A DNA stretch of 64,000 nt from Haemophilus haemolyticus_L (GTDB lineage: Bacteria > Pseudomonadota > Gammaproteobacteria > Enterobacterales > Pasteurellaceae): assembly GCF_003490595.1 (NCBI RefSeq), contig NZ_QQGY01000012.1, positions 1-64,000 on the forward strand. The letters are read 5' to 3'. The translations under genes were made by a program, and so were the position numbers. Numbering within the stretch: the first letter of the stretch is position 1; each line of letters begins with the position of its first letter. The notes beneath the pieces are model-generated. The model did not search any database and had not been told where the DNA came from. It saw nothing but the letters and a program-made list of their open reading frames with translations. This document shows positions 1-10,300 of this stretch, piece after piece.

Positions 1-153
1 TTGTAAAAACGCGCAGCTTCTCTAATACTCATTTTTCGATTCAGAATAGGTTGGAGAGCCTGTAATTTAAATTCGATTGTGTAGTGTTTACCCATAAAAA
101 AATCTGCACCTCAATTGTTGGTTTGTTGAGTCCAACTTTTGGGGTGCAGATCA
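1..153 (-). mobile_element. Terminal fragment of an IS3-family (IS150-like) element
   Basis: Only one end of the element is inside the window. On the minus strand an open frame starts at 95 (MGKHYTIEFKLQALQ...) and runs off at base 1; it resembles the N-terminal helix-turn-helix of an IS150-type OrfA. Bases 133-153 are a terminal inverted repeat ending in GGGGTGCAGATCA, matching in inverted sense the left end of the second IS at 29036. The two elements have different OrfA sequences, so they are relatives and not copies. The end lies about 160 bp before ilvG and may have removed its original leader. Confidence 0.8.
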
Positions 154-209
154 AAATTCACGAATTTTTTAATAAAAAGAACATAAACATTCAAAAAAAG
201 CCAATTTTC

Positions 210-218
210 ACCGCACTT
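210..218 (-). repeat. Haemophilus DNA uptake signal sequence (USS core)
   Basis: ACCGCACTT, the complement of the Haemophilus uptake core AAGTGCGGT. It is an example of many in this window, for instance 855, 5723, 7358, 9876, 10831, 11126, 12428 and 14637. I see no core USS between about 27,240 and 36,278, nor in the gene at 2211-3719. Confidence 0.9.
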
Positions 219-314
219 TTTTCGTTTTTTTTCGCTCTAAACCCTACCAATGACTCGAAATTTCGCTACAATGCTGAACTTATCCCAAAATAAAAACAAC
301 AGGAAACAAACACA

Positions 315-1973
315 ATGACAGGTGCACAACTCATCATGGAGTGCCTGAAAGCACACCATGTCACGACTCTTTTCGGCTATCCAGGCGGCGCAATCATGCC
401 AACCTACGATGCCCTTTATGATGCAGGCTTAGATCACTTACTATGTCGTAATGAACAAGGTGCAGCCATCGCAGCGATCGGTTATGCTCGATCCACAGGA
501 AAAGTCGGCGTATGCATTGCAACATCAGGCCCTGGCGCAACCAATTTAGTCACAGGATTAGGCGATGCCATGATGGACTCCATTCCAGTTGTAGCCATTA
601 CCGGTCAAGTTTCCTCGCCATTAATCGGCACGGATGCGTTCCAAGAAGCCGATGTTCTAGGTCTTTCCCTTGCTTGCACTAAACACAGCTTTATCGTTCA
701 AAGTGCGGATGAATTAGCTGATGTTTTTGCGGAAGCCTTTGAAATTGCCCAAAGCGGACGTCCAGGCCCTGTTCTTATTGATGTGCCTCGTGATATCCAA
801 ATCGGTGAAGTACCTGAGAATGTAAAAGCCTACGTTAAAACACCAGAAAAACCGACCGCACTTTCGACAGATAAACTTGCTGAAGCAAAAGAATTATTAA
901 AAAATGCTAAAAAACCGGTGCTTTATGTTGGTGGCGGTGTTGGTATGGCGAAGGCTGTTCCTGCCTTACGCGAATTTTTAGCCCAGACCCAAATGCCATC
1001 AGTCTCAACTTTAAAAGGTTTAGGTGCAATTGATCCAAATGATGATGTGTATATGGGAATGATTGGTATGCATGGCACAAAAGCTGCTAATTTTGCCGTG
1101 CAAGAAAGCGATTTATTACTCGTATGCGGTGCGCGTTTTGACGACCGTGTAACAGGTAAACTCGATACTTTTGCGCCTCATGCCAAAGTGATTCATTGTG
1201 ATATTGATGCGGCAGAAATCCATAAATTACGCCGTGCAGATGTTGCACTACAAGGGGATTTAATCCAAGCACTTAATGCACTCAAACAAGAGCTTGATAT
1301 TGAACCTTGGCGTGAACAAATCAGAGATTTCAAAGCAAAATTAGATTTCACTTATATTGAAAATCAAGGCAATCGCCCGATTGATCCTTGGGCATTACTC
1401 AACACCCTATCTAATCGCAAACCAAATAATGCAATAATTTGTACCGATGTGGGGCAGCATCAAATGTGGTCAGCGCAACACATGAAACATTTTGCACCAG
1501 AGAACTACATTACATCGGCAGGTTTCGGCACAATGGGCTTTGGCTTACCCGCTGCTGTAGGTGCAAAAAAAGCACGCCCGCAAGATGAAGTCATTTTGGT
1601 TACTGGGGATGGCTCACTCATGATGAATATCCAAGAATTGGGTTCAATCAAACGTGGCAATTTACCTGTAAAAATTTTGCTCTTGGATAACCAACGCTTA
1701 GGTATGGTTCGTCAATGGCAGGATTTATTCTGGAATAAACGTCGCAGTGAAACTATTTTAGACGACAACCCAGATTTTGTGATGCTTGCTAACGCGTTCG
1801 GTATTCCTGCAGAACGTATTGCGTCAGCCGATGATGTGGATGCTGCACTCAACCGATTATTAAACAGCAAAACAGCCTATTTATTACAAGTATGTATTCC
1901 ACCTGATGAATGTGTATGGCCACTTGTTCCACCGGGGGCATGTAACGCGGATATGGTAGAGGAGATGAACTAA
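315..1973 (+). CDS. ilvG: Acetolactate synthase large subunit (AHAS II type)
   Basis: Thiamine-diphosphate enzyme that condenses two pyruvates to acetolactate, or pyruvate with 2-oxobutyrate to acetohydroxybutyrate, the first common step of Val/Leu/Ile synthesis. The N-terminal PYR domain carries the catalytic glutamate (RNEQGAA, Glu47, the same number as in E. coli IlvG). The C-terminal PP domain has the Mg-ThDP motif starting GDGS at 431-434. Length 552 aa is close to the E. coli 548. The stop overlaps the ilvM start by one base (TAATG), which implies translational coupling. I found no Ile/Val/Leu-rich leader peptide upstream, where an IS end lies; a possible -10 (TACAAT) is at 267. Confidence 0.95.
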   Translation: MTGAQLIMECLKAHHVTTLFGYPGGAIMPTYDALYDAGLDHLLCRNEQGAAIAAIGYARSTGKVGVCIATSGPGATNLVTGLGDAMMDSIPVVAITGQVSSPLIGTDAFQEADVLGLSLACTKHSFIVQSADELADVFAEAFEIAQSGRPGPVLIDVPRDIQIGEVPENVKAYVKTPEKPTALSTDKLAEAKELLKNAKKPVLYVGGGVGMAKAVPALREFLAQTQMPSVSTLKGLGAIDPNDDVYMGMIGMHGTKAANFAVQESDLLLVCGARFDDRVTGKLDTFAPHAKVIHCDIDAAEIHKLRRADVALQGDLIQALNALKQELDIEPWREQIRDFKAKLDFTYIENQGNRPIDPWALLNTLSNRKPNNAIICTDVGQHQMWSAQHMKHFAPENYITSAGFGTMGFGLPAAVGAKKARPQDEVILVTGDGSLMMNIQELGSIKRGNLPVKILLLDNQRLGMVRQWQDLFWNKRRSETILDDNPDFVMLANAFGIPAERIASADDVDAALNRLLNSKTAYLLQVCIPPDECVWPLVPPGACNADMVEEMN

Positions 1974-2197
1974 TGAATGAATATAAACTTGAACTCGTCG
2001 CTCGCCATCGTCCTGAAGTCCTAGAGCGCATTTTACGCGTAGCACGCCACCGCGGATTTACCGTTACAACAATGGAAATGACACTGATTGAAACCCAAGT
2101 GCGGTTAAAAATCACCGTAAAATCTGACCGCGCTTTAGATCTATTAGTGAATCAGTTGGCGAAATTGCCAGATGTGATTACTGCTCCAACATACTAA
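1973..2197 (+). CDS. ilvM: Acetolactate synthase small (regulatory) subunit
   Basis: A 74-aa ACT-domain protein, the size of E. coli IlvM. It binds and stabilises the IlvG catalytic subunit. The sequence shows the ACT pattern of a strand after the start (YKLELVARHRPEVLERILR), a helix, then VRLKITVKSD. It starts inside the ilvG stop codon. After its stop there is a 13-base gap to a gene that is not part of the usual ilvGMDA operon. Confidence 0.92.
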   Translation: MNEYKLELVARHRPEVLERILRVARHRGFTVTTMEMTLIETQVRLKITVKSDRALDLLVNQLAKLPDVITAPTY

Positions 2198-2210
2198 GAG
2201 AAATACTATT

Positions 2211-3719
2211 ATGTTGCCAATCAATATTGAATCATTGCTCACACATAAAACGATCGAAAGTAATCGGATTGAATTTAAATCTGGTTGGAACCCAGATTCG
2301 ATTTATCGTTCTATTTGTGCTTTTGCAAATGATATTGAGGATATTGGCGGAGGATATATTTTTATTGGCGTTGAAGAAGAAAATGGAATTGCAAAAAGAC
2401 CAGTTAAAGGACTTGATGATTCTGATATAGATCGTATTCAGCGTGAGATGTTGGGTTTTAATCATTTGATAACACCTAATTATTTCCCAAAAACTTATGT
2501 AGAAGAACTAGATGGTAAAAAAGTTATTATTTTATGGGTTATTAGTGGCTCAAATCGGCCTTATCAGGTTCCTCAATCAATTACATCTAGACAAAAGCAA
2601 TATGAATATTATATTCGATATAATACATCATCTATCATTGCTAATAGCGAACAGGAACAAGAATTAAAGGAATTAGCAAATAAAATTCCTTTTGATGATC
2701 GTATTAATAGACAGGCTAATATCAATGATATTTCATTACTCCGTATTAATGATTTTTTAGTCAAAACAGAAAGTAAATTAGCATCTTATGTACTAGAAAC
2801 AGATAAAATATCCTTATTAAAACAATTAGACTTAGTAGAAAATATAGGTGGTGTATATTATCCTAAAAATATTGCATTAATGATGTTTTGTGATAATCCC
2901 GATCAATTTTTCCCTCAAACTCAGGTTGATATTACTATTTTTCCTGAAGGGAAAGTAAATAACCCAGATTATTTTGTGGAAATTCCATCAATAAAGGGCC
3001 CTATTGATTCTATTATTAATGATACGCTACGCTATCTCAGAAATAATCTAATCAAGGAATTTATATTAAAACCAAAAGAACAAGCAGAATCTATTCGGTT
3101 ATTTAATTATCCATATCAAGCTCTTGAAGAGGCTGTAGTTAATGCGTTATATCATCGAAATTATCAAGAAAGACAGCCAGTAGAGATCATTATTCAACCA
3201 AATTCACTAGAGATCATTAGTTATAATGGACCTGATAAATCAATTCAAAAAGCAGATTTAATTGCGGGTAATGTTAGAGCGAGACGTTATAAAAATCGCC
3301 GTCTTGGAGATTTTTTGAAAGAACTTAAGCTATCAGAAGGAAAAGGAACAGGATTACCCACGATTAAAAATGAATTGCGTAAAAATGGATCTGAGCCTGC
3401 AAAATTTGAGTTTGATGAGGATAGAACCTTTTTTCTTATTGAATTCACAGCAAAAAATGAACATATAAAATCTAATTTACCCTTATGTACCGAAACAGAA
3501 CAAAAAATTATTGAGTTTCTACTTATGGGAGAAAAAAGCCGTAAAGATATTTTAGCTTTACTCAATAAAGCTAACAGCACTTATTCATACCAAAAATTTA
3601 TAGAACCTTTAGTTTTAAAAAACTGGATTGAGAAAACAGAAAAAAGTAATAATAATCCGAAACAGCGGTTCAGACTAACTGATTTTTTCTATCGAAACTA
3701 TGAAGTTACTCAGAAGTAA
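2211..3719 (+). CDS. AlbA_2 / GHKL-ATPase-like DNA-binding protein, inserted in the ilv operon
   Basis: A 502-aa protein of the type often annotated as 'RecG-like' or Schlafen AlbA_2 putative transcriptional regulator; it is not a helicase. Residues about 15-135 look like the AlbA_2 domain (ESNRIEFKSGW, GGGYIFIGVEEENG). About 320-415 resemble the C-terminal HATPase_c_4 region (ALEEAVVNALYHRNY, then GKGTGLPTI). A winged-helix-like tail follows (about 430-495). It begins 13 bp after ilvM with an AGAGAAA-type ribosome site and is followed by 112 bp before ilvD. It is more AT-rich than its neighbours and has no USS, unlike the ilv genes. The function is unknown; relatives are common in mobile and defence contexts. 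Confidence 0.75.
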   Translation: MLPINIESLLTHKTIESNRIEFKSGWNPDSIYRSICAFANDIEDIGGGYIFIGVEEENGIAKRPVKGLDDSDIDRIQREMLGFNHLITPNYFPKTYVEELDGKKVIILWVISGSNRPYQVPQSITSRQKQYEYYIRYNTSSIIANSEQEQELKELANKIPFDDRINRQANINDISLLRINDFLVKTESKLASYVLETDKISLLKQLDLVENIGGVYYPKNIALMMFCDNPDQFFPQTQVDITIFPEGKVNNPDYFVEIPSIKGPIDSIINDTLRYLRNNLIKEFILKPKEQAESIRLFNYPYQALEEAVVNALYHRNYQERQPVEIIIQPNSLEIISYNGPDKSIQKADLIAGNVRARRYKNRRLGDFLKELKLSEGKGTGLPTIKNELRKNGSEPAKFEFDEDRTFFLIEFTAKNEHIKSNLPLCTETEQKIIEFLLMGEKSRKDILALLNKANSTYSYQKFIEPLVLKNWIEKTEKSNNNPKQRFRLTDFFYRNYEVTQK

Positions 3720-3831
3720 TAACTTAAGAGCTAACATTTTGATTTAAAAGAAAAATGATTCAATACTTCAGACTACTTTTAAGTAAAGTCTAACGAATAA
3801 AATATACTTTTAAAACTCGGAGAGATTATTT

Positions 3832-5670
3832 ATGCCAAAACTACGTTCAGCGACCAGTACACAAGGTCGTAATATGGCAGGCGCACGTGCCTTATGGCGT
3901 GCAACAGGGATGAAAGAAAATGACTTTGGTAAACCGATTATTGCGGTGGTGAACTCTTTCACCCAATTTGTGCCAGGGCATGTACATTTAAAAGATATGG
4001 GACAGCTTGTTGCCGCAGAAATTGAAAAAGCGGGCGGCGTAGCAAAAGAATTTAACACCATTGCGGTGGATGATGGTATCGCAATGGGTCACGGTGGGAT
4101 GCTTTATTCCTTACCAAGCCGTGATTTAATCGCTGATAGCGTAGAATATATGGTCAATGCGCACTGCGCAGATGCTATGGTGTGTATTTCCAACTGTGAC
4201 AAAATCACCCCGGGAATGTTAATGGCGGCAATGCGTTTAAATATTCCAACTATCTTCGTTTCAGGCGGCCCAATGGAAGCGGGTAAAACTAAACTTTCTG
4301 ATCAATTAATCCGCTTAGATTTAGTTGATGCGATGATTGAGGCAGCCGATCCAAATGTGTCAGATGAACGCATTGATGCCATCGAACGTAGTGCTTGCCC
4401 AACTTGTGGTTCATGCTCTGGTATGTTTACCGCCAATTCCATGAACTGCTTAACTGAAGCGTTAGGTTTATCTTTACCTGGCAATGGTTCCATGTTGGCT
4501 ACTCACGCAGACCGTAAAGAATTATTCTTAAAAGCAGGTCGTCAAATTGTTGAGCTTTGCAAACGTTATTACGAACAAGATGATGCAAGCGTATTACCTC
4601 GTTCAATCGGTACCTTTGATGCCTTTGAAAATGCAATGAGCCTCGATATCGCAATGGGTGGTTCAAGCAATACTGTTTTACACTTATTAGCGGCTGCTCA
4701 AGAAGCGGGCGTAGATTTTAAAATGGAAGATATTGACCGTTTATCGCGCAAAGTACCTTGTTTAAGCAAAATTGCACCAAACACCAATAAATACCACATG
4801 GAAGACGTACACCGTGCAGGCGGTATTATGGGATTGTTGGGGGAATTAGATCGCGCTGGATTAATTCATAAAAATACGCACACCGTGCTTGGAATGAGCA
4901 TGGGAGAACAACTAGACCAATACGATATTATTCGCAATCAAGATGAAGAATTACATAAATTCTTCCGTGCAGGCCCTGCAGGCATCCGCACAACTCAAGC
5001 ATTCTCACAAGATTGCCGCTGGGATACCGTCGATAATGATCGTGTAAACGGTTGTATTCGCAATAAAGAAAATGCGATCTCGCAAGAAGGTGGCTTAGCC
5101 GTATTATTCGGTAATCTCGCGGAAGACGGATGTATCGTTAAAACCGCGGGCGTAGATGAATCTATTTGGAAATTCACCGGCACTGCAATCGTATTTGAAA
5201 GCCAAGAAGATGCAGTTGCAGGCATTTTAGGTGGCAAAGTTAAAGAAGGTCATGTCGTTGTTATCCGTTACGAAGGCCCTAAAGGCGGACCTGGTATGCA
5301 AGAAATGTTATACCCAACCAGTTACTTAAAATCGATGGGATTGGGCAAAAAATGTGCTTTATTAACGGATGGTCGTTTCTCTGGTGGTACATCAGGCTTG
5401 TCTATTGGACATGCTTCACCAGAAGCTGCCTCTGGCGGTGCAATAGGCTTAGTACGCGATGGCGATATTATCAACATTGATATTCCAAATCGTGCAATTA
5501 ACTTAGAAATCAGTAATGAAGAACTCGCAACACGCAGATCTGAACAAGATCAAAAAGGTTGGCAACCCGTTCACCGTGAACGTGAAGTATCTTTCGCGTT
5601 GAAAGTATTCGGTCACTTTGCGACCTCAGCGGACAAAGGTGCGGTACGAGATAAAACATTATTAAAATAA
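3832..5670 (+). CDS. ilvD: Dihydroxy-acid dehydratase
   Basis: Iron-sulfur enzyme that dehydrates dihydroxy acids to 2-oxo acids, the third common step of Ile/Val synthesis. Cluster cysteines are visible: Cys122 in SNCDKITPG and Cys195 in ACPTCGSCSG, as in E. coli IlvD. Length is 612 aa (E. coli 616). A good Shine-Dalgarno (GGAGAG) lies 9 bases before the start. Because the AlbA_2 gene and 112 bp of AT-rich DNA separate it from ilvM, its expression could depend on read-through or on a local promoter. Confidence 0.96.
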   Translation: MPKLRSATSTQGRNMAGARALWRATGMKENDFGKPIIAVVNSFTQFVPGHVHLKDMGQLVAAEIEKAGGVAKEFNTIAVDDGIAMGHGGMLYSLPSRDLIADSVEYMVNAHCADAMVCISNCDKITPGMLMAAMRLNIPTIFVSGGPMEAGKTKLSDQLIRLDLVDAMIEAADPNVSDERIDAIERSACPTCGSCSGMFTANSMNCLTEALGLSLPGNGSMLATHADRKELFLKAGRQIVELCKRYYEQDDASVLPRSIGTFDAFENAMSLDIAMGGSSNTVLHLLAAAQEAGVDFKMEDIDRLSRKVPCLSKIAPNTNKYHMEDVHRAGGIMGLLGELDRAGLIHKNTHTVLGMSMGEQLDQYDIIRNQDEELHKFFRAGPAGIRTTQAFSQDCRWDTVDNDRVNGCIRNKENAISQEGGLAVLFGNLAEDGCIVKTAGVDESIWKFTGTAIVFESQEDAVAGILGGKVKEGHVVVIRYEGPKGGPGMQEMLYPTSYLKSMGLGKKCALLTDGRFSGGTSGLSIGHASPEAASGGAIGLVRDGDIINIDIPNRAINLEISNEELATRRSEQDQKGWQPVHREREVSFALKVFGHFATSADKGAVRDKTLLK

Positions 5671-5680
5671 TTTAACGGTT

Positions 5681-5702
5681 CCCCCTCCTTCATAAGAGGG
5701 GG
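5681..5702 (+). other. GC-rich hairpin between ilvD and ilvA
   Basis: CCCCCTC at 5681-5687 pairs with GAGGGGG at 5696-5702 around an 8-base loop. There is no U-run after it, so it is more likely an mRNA processing or stability hairpin than an intrinsic terminator. Confidence 0.5.
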
Positions 5703-5750
5703 ATAAAACAAAGGAAAAACTAACCGCACTTCATCATCAAAACAAACACT

Positions 5751-7292
5751 ATGAAAAACCTACTTACCAATCCTCAACCTTCTCAATCAGATTATATCAA
5801 TGCCATTGTTAAACTTGGTTCGCGCGTATATGAAGCTGCGCAAGTGACCCCTTTACAAAAAATGGGAAAACTTTCTGAACGACTGCACAATAATATCTGG
5901 ATCAAGCGCGAAGATCGCCAACCAGTAAATAGCTTTAAACTACGCGGCGCTTACGCAATGATTTCTAGCCTTTCAGCAGAACAAAAAGCAGCAGGCGTAA
6001 TAGCGGCATCTGCAGGTAACCATGCGCAAGGCGTGGCATTATCAGCGAAACAATTAGGCTTAAAAGCATTGATCGTCATGCCACAAAATACTCCAAGTAT
6101 TAAAGTGGATGCGGTGCGTGGTTTTGGTGGTGAGGTGTTGTTGCATGGTGCTAATTTTGATGAAGCCAAAGCAAAAGCGATTGAACTTTCCCGAGAAAAA
6201 CACATGACATTTATTCCACCATTCGATCATCCATTAGTGATCGCAGGACAAGGCACGTTAGCGATGGAAATGCTACAACAAGTGACAGATTTGGATTATG
6301 TGTTTGTACAAGTCGGCGGTGGTGGCTTAGCTGCGGGTGTGGCAATTTTGCTTAAGCAATTTATGCCAGAAATTAAAATCATCGGTGTAGAATCAAAGGA
6401 TTCTGCATGCTTAAAAGCCGCTCTCGACAAAGGCGAACCAACAGATTTAACCCATGTTGGATTATTTGCGGATGGTGTTGCCGTAAAACGCATTGGTGAC
6501 GAAACATTCCGTCTATGCCAGCAATATCTTGATGATATGGTATTGGTCGATAGTGATGAAGTGTGCGCAGCAATGAAAGATTTGTTTGAGAACGTGCGTG
6601 CTGTTGCAGAACCATCTGGTGCATTAGGTTTAGCTGGTTTGAAAAAATATGCAAAACAAAACCATATTGAAGGCAAAAATATGGCGGCAATTTTGTCTGG
6701 CGCGAACTTGAATTTCCACACATTACGTTATGTATCTGAACGTTGTGAAATTGGTGAAAACCGAGAAGCTTTATTAGCCGTGACCATGCCTGAACAACCC
6801 GGTAGTTTCTTAAAATTTGCTTATGTATTAGGTAACAGAGCTGTAACCGAATTCAGTTACCGTTATGCAGATGATAAACGTGCTTGCGTGTTTGTTGGGG
6901 TAAGAACGACAAATGAGCAAGAAAAAGCAGATATTATTGCAGACCTCACAAAAAATGGTTTTGATGTTGAGGATATGTCTGATGATGATATTGCTAAAAC
7001 CCACGTTCGCTATTTAATGGGGGGGCGAGCAGCCAATGATAATGAACGCTTATATACGTTCGAATTCCCAGAGCAAAAAGGTGCGTTATTGAAATTTCTA
7101 GAAACCTTGCAAAATCGTTGGAATATTTCCTTATTCCACTATCGTGCCCATGGTGCGGACTATGGAAATATCCTTGCAGGTTTCCAAATTGAAGAATGCG
7201 AACAAGCAGAATTTGAACAGACACTTGCCCAACTCAATTATGTTTTTGAAGATGTAACAGAAAGCAAATCCTATCGTTATTTCTTACGTTAA
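5751..7292 (+). CDS. ilvA: Threonine deaminase, biosynthetic
   Basis: PLP enzyme that deaminates threonine to 2-oxobutyrate, the committed step to isoleucine. The PLP lysine is Lys63 in NSFKLRGAY, and the phosphate loop GGGGLAAG is at 189-196. The C-terminal third holds two ACT-like regulatory domains (about 330-415 and 420-510), the binding sites for Ile inhibition and Val activation, so this is the biosynthetic form and not the short catabolic one. Length 513 aa is normal. It is the last gene of the ilvGM(X)DA cluster, and a USS lies 20 bp upstream. Confidence 0.96.
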   Translation: MKNLLTNPQPSQSDYINAIVKLGSRVYEAAQVTPLQKMGKLSERLHNNIWIKREDRQPVNSFKLRGAYAMISSLSAEQKAAGVIAASAGNHAQGVALSAKQLGLKALIVMPQNTPSIKVDAVRGFGGEVLLHGANFDEAKAKAIELSREKHMTFIPPFDHPLVIAGQGTLAMEMLQQVTDLDYVFVQVGGGGLAAGVAILLKQFMPEIKIIGVESKDSACLKAALDKGEPTDLTHVGLFADGVAVKRIGDETFRLCQQYLDDMVLVDSDEVCAAMKDLFENVRAVAEPSGALGLAGLKKYAKQNHIEGKNMAAILSGANLNFHTLRYVSERCEIGENREALLAVTMPEQPGSFLKFAYVLGNRAVTEFSYRYADDKRACVFVGVRTTNEQEKADIIADLTKNGFDVEDMSDDDIAKTHVRYLMGGRAANDNERLYTFEFPEQKGALLKFLETLQNRWNISLFHYRAHGADYGNILAGFQIEECEQAEFEQTLAQLNYVFEDVTESKSYRYFLR

Positions 7293-7309
7293 TCTTATAA
7301 ACTTATAAA

Positions 7310-7335
7310 AAAGGCGCGATATTTTTCACGCCTTT
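7310..7335. terminator. Bidirectional terminator between ilvA and dnaE
   Basis: AAAGGCG (7310-7316) pairs with CGCCTTT (7329-7335), flanked by A and T runs on the outside. It lies between two convergent genes and can stop transcription of both. Confidence 0.8.
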
Positions 7336-7338
7336 GTA

Positions 7339-10300
7339 TTATTCAAACTCTAATTCCACCGCACTTTCGCCGAGTAAATTCACCAATTCCGTCAGAATTT
7401 CATCTGTTGGAATGATCGACCATTGCACACCCAAACGTAACAACGCACGACCTTTCAGACTTTGGTAATACACGTTAATAGGCAAGGTTCCACCACTTAC
7501 CGGCTCAAGTAATGCTTTAAGTTGTTTAATGAAACTTGGTGTAATTTGATGCTCAGAAAGGCTGATAGCTAAGGATTTGACATAACGAGAACGAGCCTCA
7601 TCTAAAGTCATTAATTCTCGCACCGTCATTTTTAAGCCACCAGAGAAATCATCAAAGCTCACCTGCCCAGAAGCAACAATCACTGTATCTTTTTGTAATT
7701 TTTCACCAAATTGTTCTAGGCTTTCACCAAATAATGTTAAATCTAAGCGACCTGAGCGGTCATCCAATGTAGCAATACCTAGCCGATTGCCTTTTTTCGT
7801 CATCGCAATTCTCGATGCTACAACTAGCCCCGCCACAGTGCTAATTTGTCCACGACGATTTGGTGCAAGATCTTTCAACCGCGTTGATGTGTAATGGGAA
7901 AGTTCTTTCAGATAACGGCTAACAGGATGGCTACTTAAATAAAGTCCCAAGGTTTCTCGTTCACCATCAAGGATTTGTTTTTCGGTATAAGGCGGTGTAT
8001 TGGCATAGGCATTTTCCACTTCTTCATGGGTTTCCGTCAGTACACCGAACATATCCGTTTGTCCCATTGCTTCATCTTTCGCATGCTGATCGGAAGCTCT
8101 AAGCGCATCTTCTAAATTCTTAGAAAGTGCGGCGCGATGTGGGCCTAATTTATCAAAGGCGCCCGACATAATTAAGCTTTCAAAGGTACGGCGGTTAATT
8201 TTTTTCAAATCTACACGAGCGCATAAATCGAATAAATCTTTGAAAATCCCCCCTTCATTTCTTGCCGTCACAAGTGCGTCAATCGGGCCTTCTCCTACCC
8301 CTTTAATCGCGCCAATACCATACACAATTTCGCCTTGTTCATTGACGCTAAAATGATGTTTGCCGATATTAATATCTGGTGGCGTTACTTTTAAGCCCAT
8401 ACGTAAACATTCGTCGTACAAACCTACGATTTTATCCGTATTATCCATTTCAGATGTCATCACTGCAGCCATGAATTCTGCAGGGAAATGGGTTTTGAGC
8501 CAAAGGGTTTGGTAAGACACCAAGGCATAAGCGGCAGAGTGAGATTTATTAAAACCATAGCCAGCAAATTTTTCCACCAAGTCGAAAATCTTCATGGATA
8601 ACTCACCATCAACACCGTTTTTCTCTGCACCTTCTTTAAATACGGAACGCTGTTTTGCCATTTCTTCTGGTTTCTTTTTACCCATTGCTCGACGCAATAA
8701 GTCAGCCCCACCCAAGGTATAGCCAGCCAACACCTGCGCAATTTGCATCACTTGTTCTTGATACAAAATAATACCGTAGGTCGGCTCAAGAATAGGTTTC
8801 AAGCTTTCATGTTGATATTCCGCATCAGGATAAGATACTTCTTCTCGTCCATGTTTACGGTCGATAAAGTTATCCACCATGCCTGATTGCAACGGACCAG
8901 GACGGAACAATGCCACCAACGCGATGATATCTTCAAAACAGTCAGGTTGCAGGCGCTTAATCAAATCCTTCATTCCACGCGATTCCAGCTGGAACACGGC
9001 TGTAGTTTCGGAACGTTTAAGTAATTCAAAAGATTCGGGATCATCAAGTGGAATGGCGGCAATATCCACTAATGGTTTGCCTTCACGAAGCATACGAGCA
9101 TTAATCATATCTAATGCCCATTTAATAATAGTGAGTGTGCGCAAGCCTAGGAAGTCAAATTTCACAAGACCCGCATATTCCACATCATTTTTATCAAAGT
9201 GAGTAACCGGATGTAAGCCTTCATTATCACAGTAGAGCGGTGCAAAATCAGTAATTAAGGTTGGTGAAATGACCACGCCACCAGCATGTTTACCTGCATT
9301 ACGTGTCACGCCTTCCAACTTGCGCGCCATATCAATCAACGCTTGCACTTCTTCATCACTATCATAGGCGGTCTGTAATTGTGGTTCGGCTTCAAATGCT
9401 TTCGCAAGCGTCATACCAGGATCGGGCGGAATTAATTTCGAAATACGATCAACGAAACCATACGGATGCCCTAATACGCGCCCCACATCACGAATCACTG
9501 CTTTTGCTGCCATGGTTCCAAAAGTGATAATTTGTGATACCGCGCCGCGGCCATAGGTTTCAGCAACGTGCTCAATCACTCGGTCTCGACCATCCATACA
9601 GAAATCCACGTCGAAATCGGGCATAGACACACGTTCTGGATTTAAGAAACGTTCAAAAAGCAAATCGAATTCTAGCGGATCTAAATCAGTGATTTTTAAT
9701 GCATAAGCCACTAATGAACCCGCACCAGAACCTCGACCCGGACCAACAGGAATGTCGTTATCTTTCGACCATTGAATAAATTCCATTACGATCAAGAAAT
9801 AACCTGGAAATCCCATTTGGTTAATCACATCCAACTCAACTTGCAAGCGTTCATCATATTTTGGTCTTTTTTCTAACCGCACTTTTTCATCAGGGAATAA
9901 AAAAGCTAAACGTTCTTCCAAACCTTCTTTGGCTTTTTGCACCAAGAAATCTTCTGTACTTAAATCTCCAGTCGGGAATTGAGGCAAGAAATATTGACCA
10001 AGGCGCAAAGTCACACTACAACGCTGCGCAATTAATAAGGTATTTTCGAGAGCGGAAGGAATGTCAGCGAATAACTTGCACATTTCCTCTTCGCTGCGGA
10101 AATATTGTTGTGGGGTATAACGTTTTGGACGTTTAGGATCGTCTAAAGTATAGCCATCGTGAATCGCTACGCGAATTTCGTGGGCCTCAAAATCATCAGA
10201 TTTCAAAAACATCACATCGTTCGTCGCGACCAAAGGCAATCCATGACTTTTAGCTAATTTTAATGCTGCTTGGATATAACGTTCTTCATCAGGTCTTCCA

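Noticed and set aside
84..293. 69-aa ORF on the plus strand upstream of ilvG as a leader peptide
   Set aside because: It runs through the IS end, has no ribosome site, and its residues are not enriched in a regulatory run of Ile/Val/Leu.
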